Source of the DNA: Aurantiochytrium sp. KH105
Lineage: Eukaryota; Sar; Bigyra; Thraustochytrida; Thraustochytriidae
Assembly (NCBI GenBank): GCA_003116975.1
Contig: BGKB01000026.1
Coordinates: 1 to 64,000 of the forward strand
Direction: 5' to 3'
Length of the DNA: 64,000 nucleotides
How positions within the stretch are numbered: position 1 is the stretch's first letter; each line of letters opens with the position of its first letter. The notes beneath the pieces are model-generated. The model did not search any database, was not told the DNA's origin, and saw nothing but the letters and a program-made list of their open reading frames with translations. The position numbers and the translations under genes were made by a program. This document shows, piece after piece, positions 50,738 through 61,032 of this stretch.

Positions 50738-53700
50738 TCATGCGAGCACGAGGTGGTTAATGATGACCTTGTACTTGGCACGCAGCTGCTTGACGGCGGC
50801 TGATCCGTCGGAAAGCAGCTGGCAATATTCGAGGACAGCAGACTGCGGACAATTGCCATCCATAAGCCCAGGTAGCACGGCATCGACGAGGTGGCGAAGC
50901 CAGGGTTCGCCAAGGTGCTGCGCAAGGCTGTGATGGAATTTGCAAACGGCGTCAATTAGTGTGATGCTGTCGTACTCCTCGAGCGAGAAGCCCGGAAGCG
51001 TCACTGCGCGAACAGAGGCAGGCGTTGCCGAGTTGACGAGAAAGCGACCAAAGAGATCACGCGTCTGCGGCTGCAGCGACTGGTTGGGGAGCCACAATGT
51101 GGTGAGTTTGGTGAGGACGCTGCATGCAACCTTTTGCGCATTGTCCGTGTCAGGAAAGGTGGCCAAAGCATCAGAGACGAGGACCAGGACCTGCTCAGCG
51201 TGCGGGGCGTTCGTAGGCGAGAGAATGACCATGTCGAGCTCATTGTGGACGACCGCACGAAAAAATTGCAAGAGCGCACGCTTCACGGCTCGATACTCTT
51301 GCTGCGCACTGGTGAGAGCAGGCGTAGCGGGCGCTTGGCCGGCTTGTGAGCCGATCGTGGCGCTACCTCCAGAGCCTCCGCCGCCAGCACCACCAACTGC
51401 ACCAGCGGCTGGAGACTGTTGCGTAGCCACAGCAGACGTTGCTCCAGACGCAGCGCCATTTGCGCCAGTGGAAGTCTGGACATCAGCAAAGGGATTCGGC
51501 ACGCGAGACATGGTTGCCATAATGTGCTGGACGACAGGGATGAAGATGGGATCGAGAGCATCAAACATGCGGCCCTTGTACGTGGGGATGAGCTGGTTGA
51601 TAAACTGCATGGCCTGCAAAAGATGGTCGAGGCTGTCACTCTGCTGGAGCAAGCGCAAGCCAATGCCCGGAGCAAAATGAATGGCCTTGTCGCCCATAAT
51701 TCGAAGCGCACAGTGAAGCATGGTGACCAGTCGAGAGCGCACGCGAGCATTGTCTGGCATGGCGCTCGCAGCCCGCAGGGCTGTCTCAAGATTGGCCTCA
51801 TAGAGCTTTTGCAGCGAGTCCGCAAGTGCGTTGATCTCCGGGATCCCCTTGGAGAGAACGCCCATTGCGTGCACGCACTCTGCCGCCCAGGCAGCGAGAA
51901 GCTTGCGCTCGCGCTCTTGGTCCTCGTTTGAAGGCCGCCCGGCTGCCTCCACCGTTTGTACAATTTCGTCGACCTTGCGACGCAGCGGGGCCATTACGCC
52001 GCTCAGATGCTCAATCGTGAGCATAGGGGCCTCGGCGCGGTACATGATGCCAATGAGAACACTGGCCAGCTCGTAGAGGTACATCATGTCATCGACCGAA
52101 TAAAGCGCAGCGGTCTCTGCACCATCTGGAGCTTTGCGACGGCCTGCCGAGGATTGCGCGGTCCCAGACGCTGCACCAGAGGAGTCCTCGGCAGCTCGCA
52201 GCGCTTCTTGTTCCTCGTGCTCGATGTCGGCCCGCACGGCCTCGTACGTGACGCCGAGCTTTGTTTTCAACACCTCGAAGAGATCACCTGAAAAGGGCTT
52301 CAACGCGGTGCTGGGAATGGCCTTGGCAACGCGCAGGAGCAAATAGCAAGTGTGCGAGCGGACGCGCTCCTCGGCGTGACAGACGCCGCCCTCGCCCACG
52401 AGAGACTTGAGCACAACCGCAAGCATATCTTGGTGTCGATCGAGCAGCATGGACACGTAGCGCGTGGCCACCTCGCTATAAAGAAGAACGACGTCCGGGT
52501 TCGGGTGCGCCCAAAGACCACATTGAAGCATTTGGGCGAGAATCTCGGTGAAAGCAGCCCGTGCAGCGGCGCGACGCTCGTCTTCCTCGCGAGCCTTGGC
52601 TTCGTCATTTTTCATCGCGGCTGGATCATTGACATCTTGCAGCGTCACGGATGTTTCTCGATTGCCATCTTTTCCGGATTGATTCTGATTTTGCTGATGC
52701 TGAAAGAAGCGCTGGCGTTTTGTCTTTGTCGAGAACTGAGCATTGCCGAGCCGAGCCATGTCGAGAAGCGTGCGAGTGGTGGAGGAGACGACTCCGCTGG
52801 GCGCGCCCTCGCCAAAGGCGTGCAAAAGCGTGAGAGTAACCTCCACTTCTGCGGCGGGGCGCGCTTCGGGCTGACCTGGCTTGAGGGTAAAGGCGACGAG
52901 ATCGCGAAGAAAGGGTAGACTGACTTCAAGCATGGCCACCTTGGTGGTGTGAACAAAGATCTTGCGCATTTCCGAGCGGTGGCGTTCAAAGTCAAGTTCG
53001 TCCTCATTCGAGGCCACAAACTCGTGGTCCTCCGGAAAGACCATATTGCTGGCCACGACAGGTAAGACCTCGGGAAGAGTCGCTTTGGCGAGCTGTTCGA
53101 GCTCTGGATCAACACGGGGCTCGGTTTTGGGATGTCGAACGGCCTTGAAATTGGCTTTCTGGTCAAGATGCGCCTCGTTGGCCTCGCGAGCAATATTGAT
53201 GAGTTTCATGATGGCGGGCGTGACGGCTACCTGAGCGTCTTCATCTTCGTGCATGAGACACTCGCGCACGACGAGTGGGAGCGTGCGAAGTCGCAACTCG
53301 TCGAGGATATACGCGTGAGCCTGCGCCGTTGAGGCGTCTTGGGGGATGGCTCCTCGTGCCTCGAGCAGACGCAGAGCGACCTCGTTGACTAGTACCGAGA
53401 CATTTTCGCGAAAACCCCAGCCTTGATCCTCGTCCTCATCGTCGTCGTCGTCGTCGTCGCCGCCGGCGCCGCCACCTGCAGCATTCTGACCATCAGGACC
53501 CGTACCGTTTGCAGGGGCCTGAGCGGACCCTACGACCATTCCGCCGCCAATTTGCGGCTGCTTGTTCTTGGGATGAGCGATATTGTCCGCCTCACAGATG
53601 CGCTGGAGCACGCTGGTGAGATCGAGGTCGCGAATGAGGGCCAGCTTCTGTTCGTGCTCCATACCCTTGCAAATGATGGCATGGAGTACTTTGAGTGCGT

Positions 53701-54457
53701 GCACGCGGAGATCACGCGAGCTGAGGAACTGGTATAATAGAGGGACGAAGCGGTCGTTGACGACCAAGCCAATATCAATCCAGCCCACGTACTCTTCCAT
53801 GACGCGGAGGCACTCCTGGACAAGGGATGGATCGGTGCTGTGAAAGTTGAGCATGACTTGAAGCCAAAACTCGCAGATGCGGCTTAGAACGTCGACTCGC
53901 ATGGCATCTTTAACGAGCGCATTGCGACGGACCTCGTCCTGCGAGCGGGACTGGCGGAATTGAACGACCTCTTCGGTGACAAAGTGCAGTACGCGGAGAA
54001 AGAGCTCGGCGTTGTCGCGGCTTTGAGAAGCGAGGGGCAAGAGCCATCCAAAGGCATCCGGCCAGCGTTCTGGGTAGTCGCGTTTGACGAGAAGGGCCAG
54101 GCAGAGACCCACCTTGTTACGAAAATGGCGCGGGACCTGGCTGTACTGGCTCACCCAGCCGGTGACGATGCCGCGGAGGGCGACGCTGTCCTCTTCAGGA
54201 AGCGTCTTTCCCGCTGCGTCGCGCTCGAGGGCCGAAGAAACGCGCGAGAGGCCGTAGAATCGTGCATATTCGTTCGAAGACTTGGCAAAGAGCTCGGCAC
54301 CGAATTTCCAGGCTTCTGGGTTTTGCTCGAGCTCGTGCAGGTATTGTGTGACGCGTTCTTTGAGTTGGAGACGTTCCGGCGCGCTGTCGACGCCTACGTT
54401 GGACAGCTCAAAGCTCAGCGACACGGCTTGCTCGATCTCCGCGAGACGTTCCTCCAT
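50738..54457 (-). CDS. XPOT: Exportin-T (tRNA exporter, XPOT/Los1 family)
   Basis: A 1,239-residue importin-beta-superfamily protein starting MEERLAEIEQAVSLSFELSN. Exportin-T binds RanGTP and mature tRNAs in the nucleus and releases them in the cytoplasm. The N-terminal Xpo1-like region is clear: RHFRNKVGLCLALLVKRDYP then ERWPDAFGWLLPL, with VGWIDIGLVVNDRFVPLLYQ typical of exportin-T HEAT repeats. More HEAT repeats follow to a well-kept C-terminus (DAVLPGLMDGNCPQSAVLEY). It is longer than human XPOT (~960 residues); the extra length includes an Asp/Glu and Gly/Ala loop near 320-345 and a Gly/Ala/Ser-rich loop near 1020-1060. The 5' leader carries four TTAGGC units. Confidence 0.9.
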   Translation of the reverse strand: MEERLAEIEQAVSLSFELSNVGVDSAPERLQLKERVTQYLHELEQNPEAWKFGAELFAKSSNEYARFYGLSRVSSALERDAAGKTLPEEDSVALRGIVTGWVSQYSQVPRHFRNKVGLCLALLVKRDYPERWPDAFGWLLPLASQSRDNAELFLRVLHFVTEEVVQFRQSRSQDEVRRNALVKDAMRVDVLSRICEFWLQVMLNFHSTDPSLVQECLRVMEEYVGWIDIGLVVNDRFVPLLYQFLSSRDLRVHALKVLHAIICKGMEHEQKLALIRDLDLTSVLQRICEADNIAHPKNKQPQIGGGMVVGSAQAPANGTGPDGQNAAGGGAGGDDDDDDDEDEDQGWGFRENVSVLVNEVALRLLEARGAIPQDASTAQAHAYILDELRLRTLPLVVRECLMHEDEDAQVAVTPAIMKLINIAREANEAHLDQKANFKAVRHPKTEPRVDPELEQLAKATLPEVLPVVASNMVFPEDHEFVASNEDELDFERHRSEMRKIFVHTTKVAMLEVSLPFLRDLVAFTLKPGQPEARPAAEVEVTLTLLHAFGEGAPSGVVSSTTRTLLDMARLGNAQFSTKTKRQRFFQHQQNQNQSGKDGNRETSVTLQDVNDPAAMKNDEAKAREEDERRAAARAAFTEILAQMLQCGLWAHPNPDVVLLYSEVATRYVSMLLDRHQDMLAVVLKSLVGEGGVCHAEERVRSHTCYLLLRVAKAIPSTALKPFSGDLFEVLKTKLGVTYEAVRADIEHEEQEALRAAEDSSGAASGTAQSSAGRRKAPDGAETAALYSVDDMMYLYELASVLIGIMYRAEAPMLTIEHLSGVMAPLRRKVDEIVQTVEAAGRPSNEDQERERKLLAAWAAECVHAMGVLSKGIPEINALADSLQKLYEANLETALRAASAMPDNARVRSRLVTMLHCALRIMGDKAIHFAPGIGLRLLQQSDSLDHLLQAMQFINQLIPTYKGRMFDALDPIFIPVVQHIMATMSRVPNPFADVQTSTGANGAASGATSAVATQQSPAAGAVGGAGGGGSGGSATIGSQAGQAPATPALTSAQQEYRAVKRALLQFFRAVVHNELDMVILSPTNAPHAEQVLVLVSDALATFPDTDNAQKVACSVLTKLTTLWLPNQSLQPQTRDLFGRFLVNSATPASVRAVTLPGFSLEEYDSITLIDAVCKFHHSLAQHLGEPWLRHLVDAVLPGLMDGNCPQSAVLEYCQLLSDGSAAVKQLRAKYKVIINHLVLA

Positions 54458-54472
54458 ATTTATGGCTTTCGT

Positions 54473-54496
54473 TTAGGCTTAGGCTTAGGCTTAGGC
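54473..54496. repeat. Four TTAGGC units in the exportin-T leader
   Basis: TTAGGC at 54473, 54479, 54485 and 54491 (GCCTAA on the gene strand), 16 bp before the exportin-T ATG. A GCGCA pentanucleotide run follows directly. The hexamer is telomere-like (nematode type). Confidence 0.9.
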
Positions 54497-55394
54497 GCAG
54501 CGCAGCGCAGCGCAGCGCTCGCCTGGGGGGGGCGCCACCGGAGTGAGAGGTTTCAGGGTTGAGAGAGAAGCCCTACGCACCCTACGCTTTCTTCCGTAGC
54601 TACGCGAGAGAGGGTCTGCGAGAGCTGCGCGCGTGTTTCTACGCACGCTGGCCAGGCAGACCTGCCTCGGGTCTCGCGGTCGAGAGAGAACGCGCGTGCG
54701 CGCGAGGGAGAGAGCTTGTAGCCTGCTCCCTCGGCCGGCCTCGACTTGGGGCCCAGTCAATGACTCGCCCGGCGCCCACGAGCGTGCGTCAGTGTCCGAA
54801 GTTGTCGCGCAAGAACGGATGCGGACATGCACGCGCAGCGCCCGCTCCTCGCCGCCCGCCGGGTCGCCGCTCCGCTCCGCGAACAGCGCCGTGCGCCAGG
54901 CCTGCGCAGCCGCCGCGCCTTCTCGTCTTGTTTGCCGCGGCTCTTCTTGCCGGGCGGTGCCAGTGGTGGTGCGGCGCAGAGAACGCGGCGAGAGAACGAA
55001 AAGAACAAGAACAAGTGGTGCGGCGGCGGCGGCGGCGCGGCGCGTGCGGCGGGGAATGCCGCAAAACTTGGAGCGCGTCACAGTCCCGTGCGGCGGGCGG
55101 GCGTTCCGTGGAGAACGGCTGGAGTCAGAGTTCGGACGATTCATCATGCTCAAACTCAAAGGGCTTTGAGCTGTCATGTCATGTCATGTCATGGAATGGC
55201 CGGCCTATCACGAAATGTCTTGTGATTCGGTCGATTGATCGCTCTGTCGAAGTTCACTTTCTGCACTCGATGGCGTGGAATGCAAAACTTCAATCATCTT
55301 TTTGATTGCTTCATCCCTTTTGCGACTTCTTCTCTTTGCCTTCAAACTGTTTCCGAGTTGTTTGTTCATTGCGATGGGACACCTCGTATACCTA

Positions 55395-55402
55395 TAGGCC
55401 TA
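55395..55402. promoter_or_regulatory. TAGGCCTA palindrome
   Basis: A perfect copy in the long spacer, 940 bp upstream of the exportin-T start. Confidence 0.35.
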
Positions 55403-56844
55403 GAAGAGATATTGAAGTTTATGCATGCTCCTACTTCGCCTTTTGTTCTTCATCGTTTTCAAATTAATTTATCCATTGCCATCATCGTCATTCTTCTACC
55501 CTCCATGGACATTTCTTCTCTCACTCGTGATGAAGTTTCCACCACAACCCATTTGCTTGAGCTTTACCTTTCTCCAATCAACTGAGCCTTTGGCTTATGC
55601 TATGCTTTCTCCACACGCTGTCTCGTTCACGCGGTCATCGATGGAGCATCGTTCCGAGAATGGATGGCCTCTCCTTCCCCATAGAATGAATGGTCTTGCG
55701 CGCTCTCAAGGGGCTCCCTCGGCTACGCCTCGGCTGCGCGTCCGGACCACATGCAGCTAGCAGCAGCTGCTGCTGCTGCTGCTGTTGGCCGCACTGCTGC
55801 CGGAACGTGCGGAGACGAAGCTTGTGTTCGAGGAAACTTTTTTTCTCAATGACGCACACACGATGGCCATCGTCCTCGTCGGCATTCTGCCGGCCACTGT
55901 TGCCCAAGTTCTAGCGACCAAGCATTTGGCTTGGTGGTACACTCTACAAGTGGTGCTCGAAGGGAGAAGAGAATGCGATGTTGCAAGCTCTGTCAGCGTC
56001 GTAATTCACGCCGCCGCGCAGCACCGAGAACTTCCAGAGCATGCATGCATGTCTCACGCTATTTGATAGATTGTTTGGAGCTAATCTGGCTAGCTCCCTC
56101 TTTATCTTCGAAGCCTGCGTCTCACACTGTCGTCGGCGTAACTTGAAGTGCGTGCATGACTCGAACGATGCTTGTTGCGCCTCCGATCGATTGCTGTTCT
56201 CTCGCCAACGCCTGCGCGTTGCTCGCTGCAGCTGCGTGGCTGGCGACGAACACGTAGACGACTGGCGCGAGGTCCCGCCATGGCATGGCTTGCCTTGCCA
56301 TGCGATGCCATGCCTTGCCATGCCATCGACGGTGGCTGGGTTGAGTGCGCCTGTGTCTGTGGCCCTGATCGATGGATCGAATGATTTCTGGCAAGGAGGG
56401 CCGTGCTGTGTCCTCACTGTCTCATGTTAGTGTCTGTTCTGTCTGCGCTGCTGCTGGCAGCGCCGCTGAAGCTGCCTTCCTTGCTTGGGCCAACGCCTGC
56501 AATCGATCCTCTGCGAGAAGAGCAGTGTCAGCAGCCCGCCAGCTGCAGCAGCAGAGCGAGGCGGCGCCCTCCTGCCTGCCCTTCTGCCCTTCTGCCTGCC
56601 TTGCTTTCCCTCCCTTCGCCTCCGCGTCGTGCACGCTCGCACGGACATGCATGCATGCTCGTAGGAAGTACTTTTATAGTACTACCTCTCCCAACCCAGG
56701 TCAGCCTCACAACGCCCACCGTGCGAGAAGAGAAGGACGAGCCCCGGCTCTCTCACTTTTGGCGAGACTTGGAGGATCGCATCTCAGCACAGGTGAGGCA
56801 GCTAGCTGGCTGGCCAGTGCAGAAAGATAGTTTTCTTCAAAAGC

Positions 56845-56888
56845 TGCTCGGCTCGGCTCGGCTCGGCTCGGCTCGGCTCGGCTCGGCT
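56845..56888. repeat. (CTCGG)n pentanucleotide array
   Basis: About nine CTCGG/GGCTC units in the spacer before the LRR-like gene. Confidence 0.9.
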
Positions 56889-58352
56889 CAGGTTGCTCGC
56901 CCAGACAGGCAGGCAGACGATAGACAGACAGACAGACAGACCCCTTCGCGTTTCGCCGCGTTCCGTCGCGTCGCCTCGCGTCGCGTCGAACCCGCGTTGG
57001 TTCGGGCGCCGCGTCTCTCGACCCCGCCGCAATCGAGCGGGACCGCGGCCCCCCGTCCATCCCTGCATCAGCCATCCCTGCCGCCTCTCGTCCGCCTCTC
57101 CGGCCCTGCCGCCGTGACGCCTCGCTCTGGCCTGGCATCCCCCATTGGCCATCGACCGTAGCGGTCTCTCGATCCTGGGCTCGCCTGCCTGCCTGCAGCG
57201 TGCGTGCGTGTTTGCGTGGCTTCGCGCTGGCTGATGAAGGAACGCGCGCTGCTCTGCTCTGCTCTGCACTGCGCGCTGCGGTCCCGAGGAAGCCGCGCTG
57301 AGATAGATATAGATCGTCTCTTCTTGTTGGCAAGTTTGCTTGCTTTCATTCTGTCCTTCTGCTTTCTTTCGGGGGATCAGGCCGTGGCAGGCATGGCAGG
57401 GCAGGGCAAGGCAGGGCATGGCAGGCCAGTGGCCGCAGCCGGGGCTTGCTCGCTTCCTTCCTGTGTCTGTCTCTCGCCGTGTCTGTTTGCTCCGCCTCGG
57501 CCGCGGCGTGGGCGGGACAGACACACCCACACACGCTCGCACACTGTCAGGGAGGGACAGACAGACAGAGACTCACTCACAGTGTCACTGTCAGTTACCA
57601 TGGTTAGAGACAGACAGCAGCCAGGAGAAAGCACGGTGCGGACAGCAGCAGCATTGGCCGACTGTGGGATGAGGTAAGATGAGACATGAGCCATGAGATG
57701 GATGGGATGAATGAGGGAGGAGCCTCGGAGATGGCTGGCCCGGAGAGGGAGGCCGGGAGAGAGGAGACCTGCGCCGCCCGTCCCGGCCTCTCCTCATTTA
57801 GAGCCTGCCTGTTGCAGCAGCAGTAGCAGCAGCAGCTGCCATGGTGGCTGCTGCCTGGGCCGTTCGCAGTCCAAGGCGAAAGAATTCGGGTGGGCTTACT
57901 CGCTCACCGACTTATACGACCGCTGCTCCCTCTCTGCAGCTGCAGCTACTACTGCTGCAGCTTGCACAGACACGGACCGTCCGCCATGCATGCATGCCTC
58001 CCTTGGCCTCTAGCCAACAACTACCTCGTAGCTCAGCGCAGCGCGGCGCAGCCTGGTGCTGCTTGCATGCATGCATGCATGCATGTCGTAAAGCGCGGCG
58101 CGCGCCCGCCGAGGAACAAGCAGAGCTCCAAAGCGGCCAGGACGCGCGGCCAGGTCGCGGAGGGCAGGGCCGCGCAGGGCGAGGCGAGGCGAGGCGAGGC
58201 GAGGCCAGCGCAGGCCACGTCTGCGCGGCGAGGGAGAGCCGTAGATCGGCGCGACAACGCCCCCCCAGAGAGAGAGAGAGAGGGAGAGGCAGATCGCCGG
58301 GATCCGGGGATCCGTACGCGCTGCTTGCTGGAGTAAAACCCAAAGCCACATC

Positions 58353-60401
58353 ATGGCGGCGCCACGGGCACGGAGGAGGCACCAGACCGCAGACGGCAGG
58401 TCGCAAGCTGCCGGCACGCACGCAGACAGACACGAAGGCGTGGCATCCATGACCAAGGCCGCCGGCGCGTCCGGAGCGTCCGCGAGCTTGAACCTTGGCG
58501 GACGACAAGAGCGTCCCAAGGACCGCAGAAACTCCGACACCTCCTTCTCCATTCTGCACGGCAGCGCCTCCGATGACGCCTCGCGCAACTTCCGGCACGC
58601 CCGTCGACGTTCGAGCACGAGCTCCATAGGAAACGTGTTCGCGGCTGGCCTCAATAGTCTCGAGCGCAGCTCGCGACGACTCACACCCAGCACGACGGCG
58701 CCCTCACCCGCCATCCCGCGCGAAAACACAGCCACAGCCTCCTCTCCACGCTCCGAAAGTCCCGGCATTCTCAACATGCTGGTGGGCGGCCTCGCCTCAC
58801 CTGTATTTACATCCTTTTCTTCCCCTTCGTCTTCTTCGCTCTTTTCTCCTACTTCTTCTTCTTCTTCTTCTTTGTCGTCGTCGTCGTCGTCGTCGCCTCT
58901 CTTTGGCTCGTCTCCGACACCGCCGCCATGTGTCCATGCCGACTTTCCCGACCCGGCGCAGGTCTCCGCCTCGCTGCAATGGGTCCCCATTGGGGGAAAC
59001 AAGGGCACCATGAGTGCTCGCGTTGCAGCCCGCCGATTCAATTGGAGCCAGAACTCGAGAAGCCAGCGCACGTGGGCCAGCCAGCTTTTACGTGCCTGGA
59101 TCGCTCTGGCCAGCGACTCCAACGACCGCCGTGCGCGCGAGTCAACCGCAACCTCCATTCTCAGAAACACACGCTGGAAGGTGCGAGATCTTGATGGTCG
59201 CGGCACGCGGCTCTGCATCGAAGACCCAATCGAAGTCACCCAAGTGCCTGGCCTCAAGTGCCTTCCTCCCGGCGTCGACTACACGCAAGGTCTTCGTCTA
59301 GCCCGTTGCGCCGTGGAGGAGCTCCCACGCAGTTTATTTGTCGGCCATTCTTTGCTCATTGAACGCTGCGACAATCTGCGCGAAATCCCGGCCAACCTTA
59401 TGGTGCAAGGTACTCTGTCCATCATCGCGTGCGCCCAGCTGCGTCTCGTGCGCGCACATCTTCACGTTCGTCACGATGTCTTTGTCGAAGAGTGCCCGCT
59501 GTTGCACGTGATTGGCAGCCACATGCGCGTTCACGGGAGTCTCTATGTCCGAGAGCTGAGCCAGCTCTCTCGCCTTGCGGCGGGTCTTCACGTCGCAGGC
59601 GACGTGGTCATTGCGCGCTGCCACAAGCTTGCAACGTTGCCCGAAGGCATGCGCGTGAACGGAAGCCTTCATGTGGACCTCTGTCCTGCCCTCGTCCACG
59701 CGGGCCCTGATCTCGTTGTGGACGGCGACCTGCGCATTGTCTCGTGTGCCTCGCTCCAGCAGCTTGGAACAGGCCACCTAGCCCTCGGAGGATCCCTCGA
59801 GATTTTCTCGTGTCCCAACTTGCGCTCTCTTGGCTTGGGCGCAAGTCTCCGCATTCAGGGCAATCTCATTCTTCGCGACTGCGCGAGCCTCGAGCATCTT
59901 CCCCGTCGTTTGCGGGTCGATCGTGACCTCTACATTGCCGGTGCAGGCGGCCTCATGCATATCGGGGTCCTCGTGGCCGGTCGCGACATCGTCATCTCGC
60001 GTTGCCCTGGTTTGCAACGTATTGGCTCGGACATGCAGGCGAGACGAGACTGCAGCGTCGCGGACTGCTTTGCTCTCGAGTGTATCGGGCCTCGCGCTCT
60101 CGTCGGAGGTAAACTCTCGCTCACAAACTGCGCTTCTCTCGCAGCGCTTCCGGCCAATATGGATTTGTCCGGAGCACTTCACCTTGAGGGTTGCACGAGT
60201 TTATACACTTTGCCAGACAACCTTATTGTGCGTGGTGATCTCGAGCTTCGCCGAAGCGAGCTCGATGCGCTTCCCGCGAGCCTATCATGCACGGGTGACC
60301 TTATTCTCTTTGACTGTCCGCATCTCAAGCACTTGCCCGAGACCCTTTCTCTCCACGGCAGCTTTCGTGATCTTCGGGACCATCGATCGAGGCTCTTCTG
60401 A
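58353..60401 (+). CDS. Protein of ~22-residue LRR-like (beta-solenoid) repeats
   Basis: A 682-residue protein. The first ~290 residues are basic and Ser/Pro-rich, with poly-Ser stretches encoded by TCT/TCG/TCC runs. From about 310 to 675 there are about 16 units of 21-23 residues with the pattern L-x-V-x-G-x-L-x-(I/L)-x-x-C-x-x-L-x-x-(L/I)-P; examples are LPEGMRVNGSLHVDLCPAL, LPDNLIVRGDLELRRSEL and LPASLSCTGDLILFDCPHL. The repeat LPxxLxVxGdLxLxxCxxL resembles LRR-like arrays common in bacterial and some protist proteins more than the long eukaryotic LRRs. No signal peptide or membrane span is seen. A protein-interaction scaffold is likely. A hydrophobic cap after the last repeat is not obvious; the C-terminus is short and basic. 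Confidence 0.7.
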   Translation: MAAPRARRRHQTADGRSQAAGTHADRHEGVASMTKAAGASGASASLNLGGRQERPKDRRNSDTSFSILHGSASDDASRNFRHARRRSSTSSIGNVFAAGLNSLERSSRRLTPSTTAPSPAIPRENTATASSPRSESPGILNMLVGGLASPVFTSFSSPSSSSLFSPTSSSSSSLSSSSSSSPLFGSSPTPPPCVHADFPDPAQVSASLQWVPIGGNKGTMSARVAARRFNWSQNSRSQRTWASQLLRAWIALASDSNDRRARESTATSILRNTRWKVRDLDGRGTRLCIEDPIEVTQVPGLKCLPPGVDYTQGLRLARCAVEELPRSLFVGHSLLIERCDNLREIPANLMVQGTLSIIACAQLRLVRAHLHVRHDVFVEECPLLHVIGSHMRVHGSLYVRELSQLSRLAAGLHVAGDVVIARCHKLATLPEGMRVNGSLHVDLCPALVHAGPDLVVDGDLRIVSCASLQQLGTGHLALGGSLEIFSCPNLRSLGLGASLRIQGNLILRDCASLEHLPRRLRVDRDLYIAGAGGLMHIGVLVAGRDIVISRCPGLQRIGSDMQARRDCSVADCFALECIGPRALVGGKLSLTNCASLAALPANMDLSGALHLEGCTSLYTLPDNLIVRGDLELRRSELDALPASLSCTGDLILFDCPHLKHLPETLSLHGSFRDLRDHRSRLF

Positions 60402-61032
60402 GGACGCCTGTAGAAAAAGTGTGTGCGTGTGTTCTCTTTCCCTTGTCGATGAAGATTGTGAATACGAAAATAGTGACAACGACGATGACGATGACGAAGA
60501 TGACACTTTGCCCGTGTGATCGAGCAGTCAGATGTCTCGCAAGTTAGTACAAGCTACGTAAATCGTTGAAGTTTGTTGATGATTGAATGGTTTGCAATAG
60601 CAAGAAGAAATACGAAGCGGCTCGTTTTGATGCATGAATGCGAGCCATGCTCTGCAGTGAGAAAAGCAAGAATAAATGACGTCAGAAGCATTTTTTGTTC
60701 CAATTTACCCCAAGGCCGCAACCGCTTCGAGGAAGCCTTGGCGTACTTCGAGGAAGCGCTGTCGATTCGCAAGGAAAGTCTTGGCGACCGGCGTTCATCC
60801 CTCAGTGGTGGACTTGCAAAGGAGATTCGAACTCACGCGCAAGCAGATTCGGGCGAGGATGAAGCGTCGATCTCTGCTGCAAAAGCTTGCGCGCCTCTGG
60901 GGCAAAAAAGAAATGTAATACACAGACAATCATTTTCGTTTCAGAAGAAGAAGCCTCGGGTTGAGGAAAAGCGATGATGAAGAAGAAGAAGATGATGATG
61001 ATGGAAATCAAAGAAAAGAAACGGAGACTCGT
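60402..61032. other. Convergent spacer with a decayed TPR remnant
   Basis: A 631-bp spacer between the LRR-like gene and the RGG/Q-rich gene. Apart from the TPR remnant at 60708-60918 and GATGA/GAAGA repeats (about 60480-60505 and 60970-61005), I see nothing. Confidence 0.5.
60708..60918 (+). pseudogene. Frameshifted kinesin-light-chain-type TPR remnant
   Basis: One frame reads RNRFEEALAYFEEALSIRK then ESLGD, a textbook TPR. Just after, around 60785-60800, the sense continues in another frame as HPSVVDLQRRFELTRKQIRA, followed by RMKRRSLLQKLARLWGKKEM and a stop at 60918. HPSV after LGD is the usual next motif, so a one-base shift separates the two halves. No start, and no further TPRs, lie upstream in this spacer. 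It is probably a relic of a TPR gene; a sequencing error in a last exon is the alternative. Confidence 0.6.

Larger units (their letters stand above)
54458..58352. other. 3.9-kb microsatellite-rich spacer
   Basis: No credible gene despite many open frames, which are GC- and repeat-driven and overlap in all frames. It holds TTAGGC units (54473-54496), a GCGCA run, a TGTCA run (about 55174-55196), TAGGCCTA (55395), CAG/CTG runs (about 55758-55785 and 57805-57840), CCATG-type repeats (56277-56330 and 57385-57425), a CGGCT array, GACA runs, GCATGC-type repeats (58064-58084) and GCGAG units (58181-58205). Confidence 0.55.

Noticed and set aside
54559..55305. A 248-residue frame in the spacer beyond exportin-T
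   Set aside because: Arg/Ala/Ser-rich, overlapping other frames of equal length, with no motif.
58064..58084. GCATGC run as a hairpin regulatory site
   Set aside because: It is a simple self-complementary TGCA microsatellite like others nearby.
60818..60836. A tRNA B-box-like GAGTTCGAATCTC on the minus strand
   Set aside because: No matching T-stem, A-box or acceptor stem; it lies within the TPR remnant.
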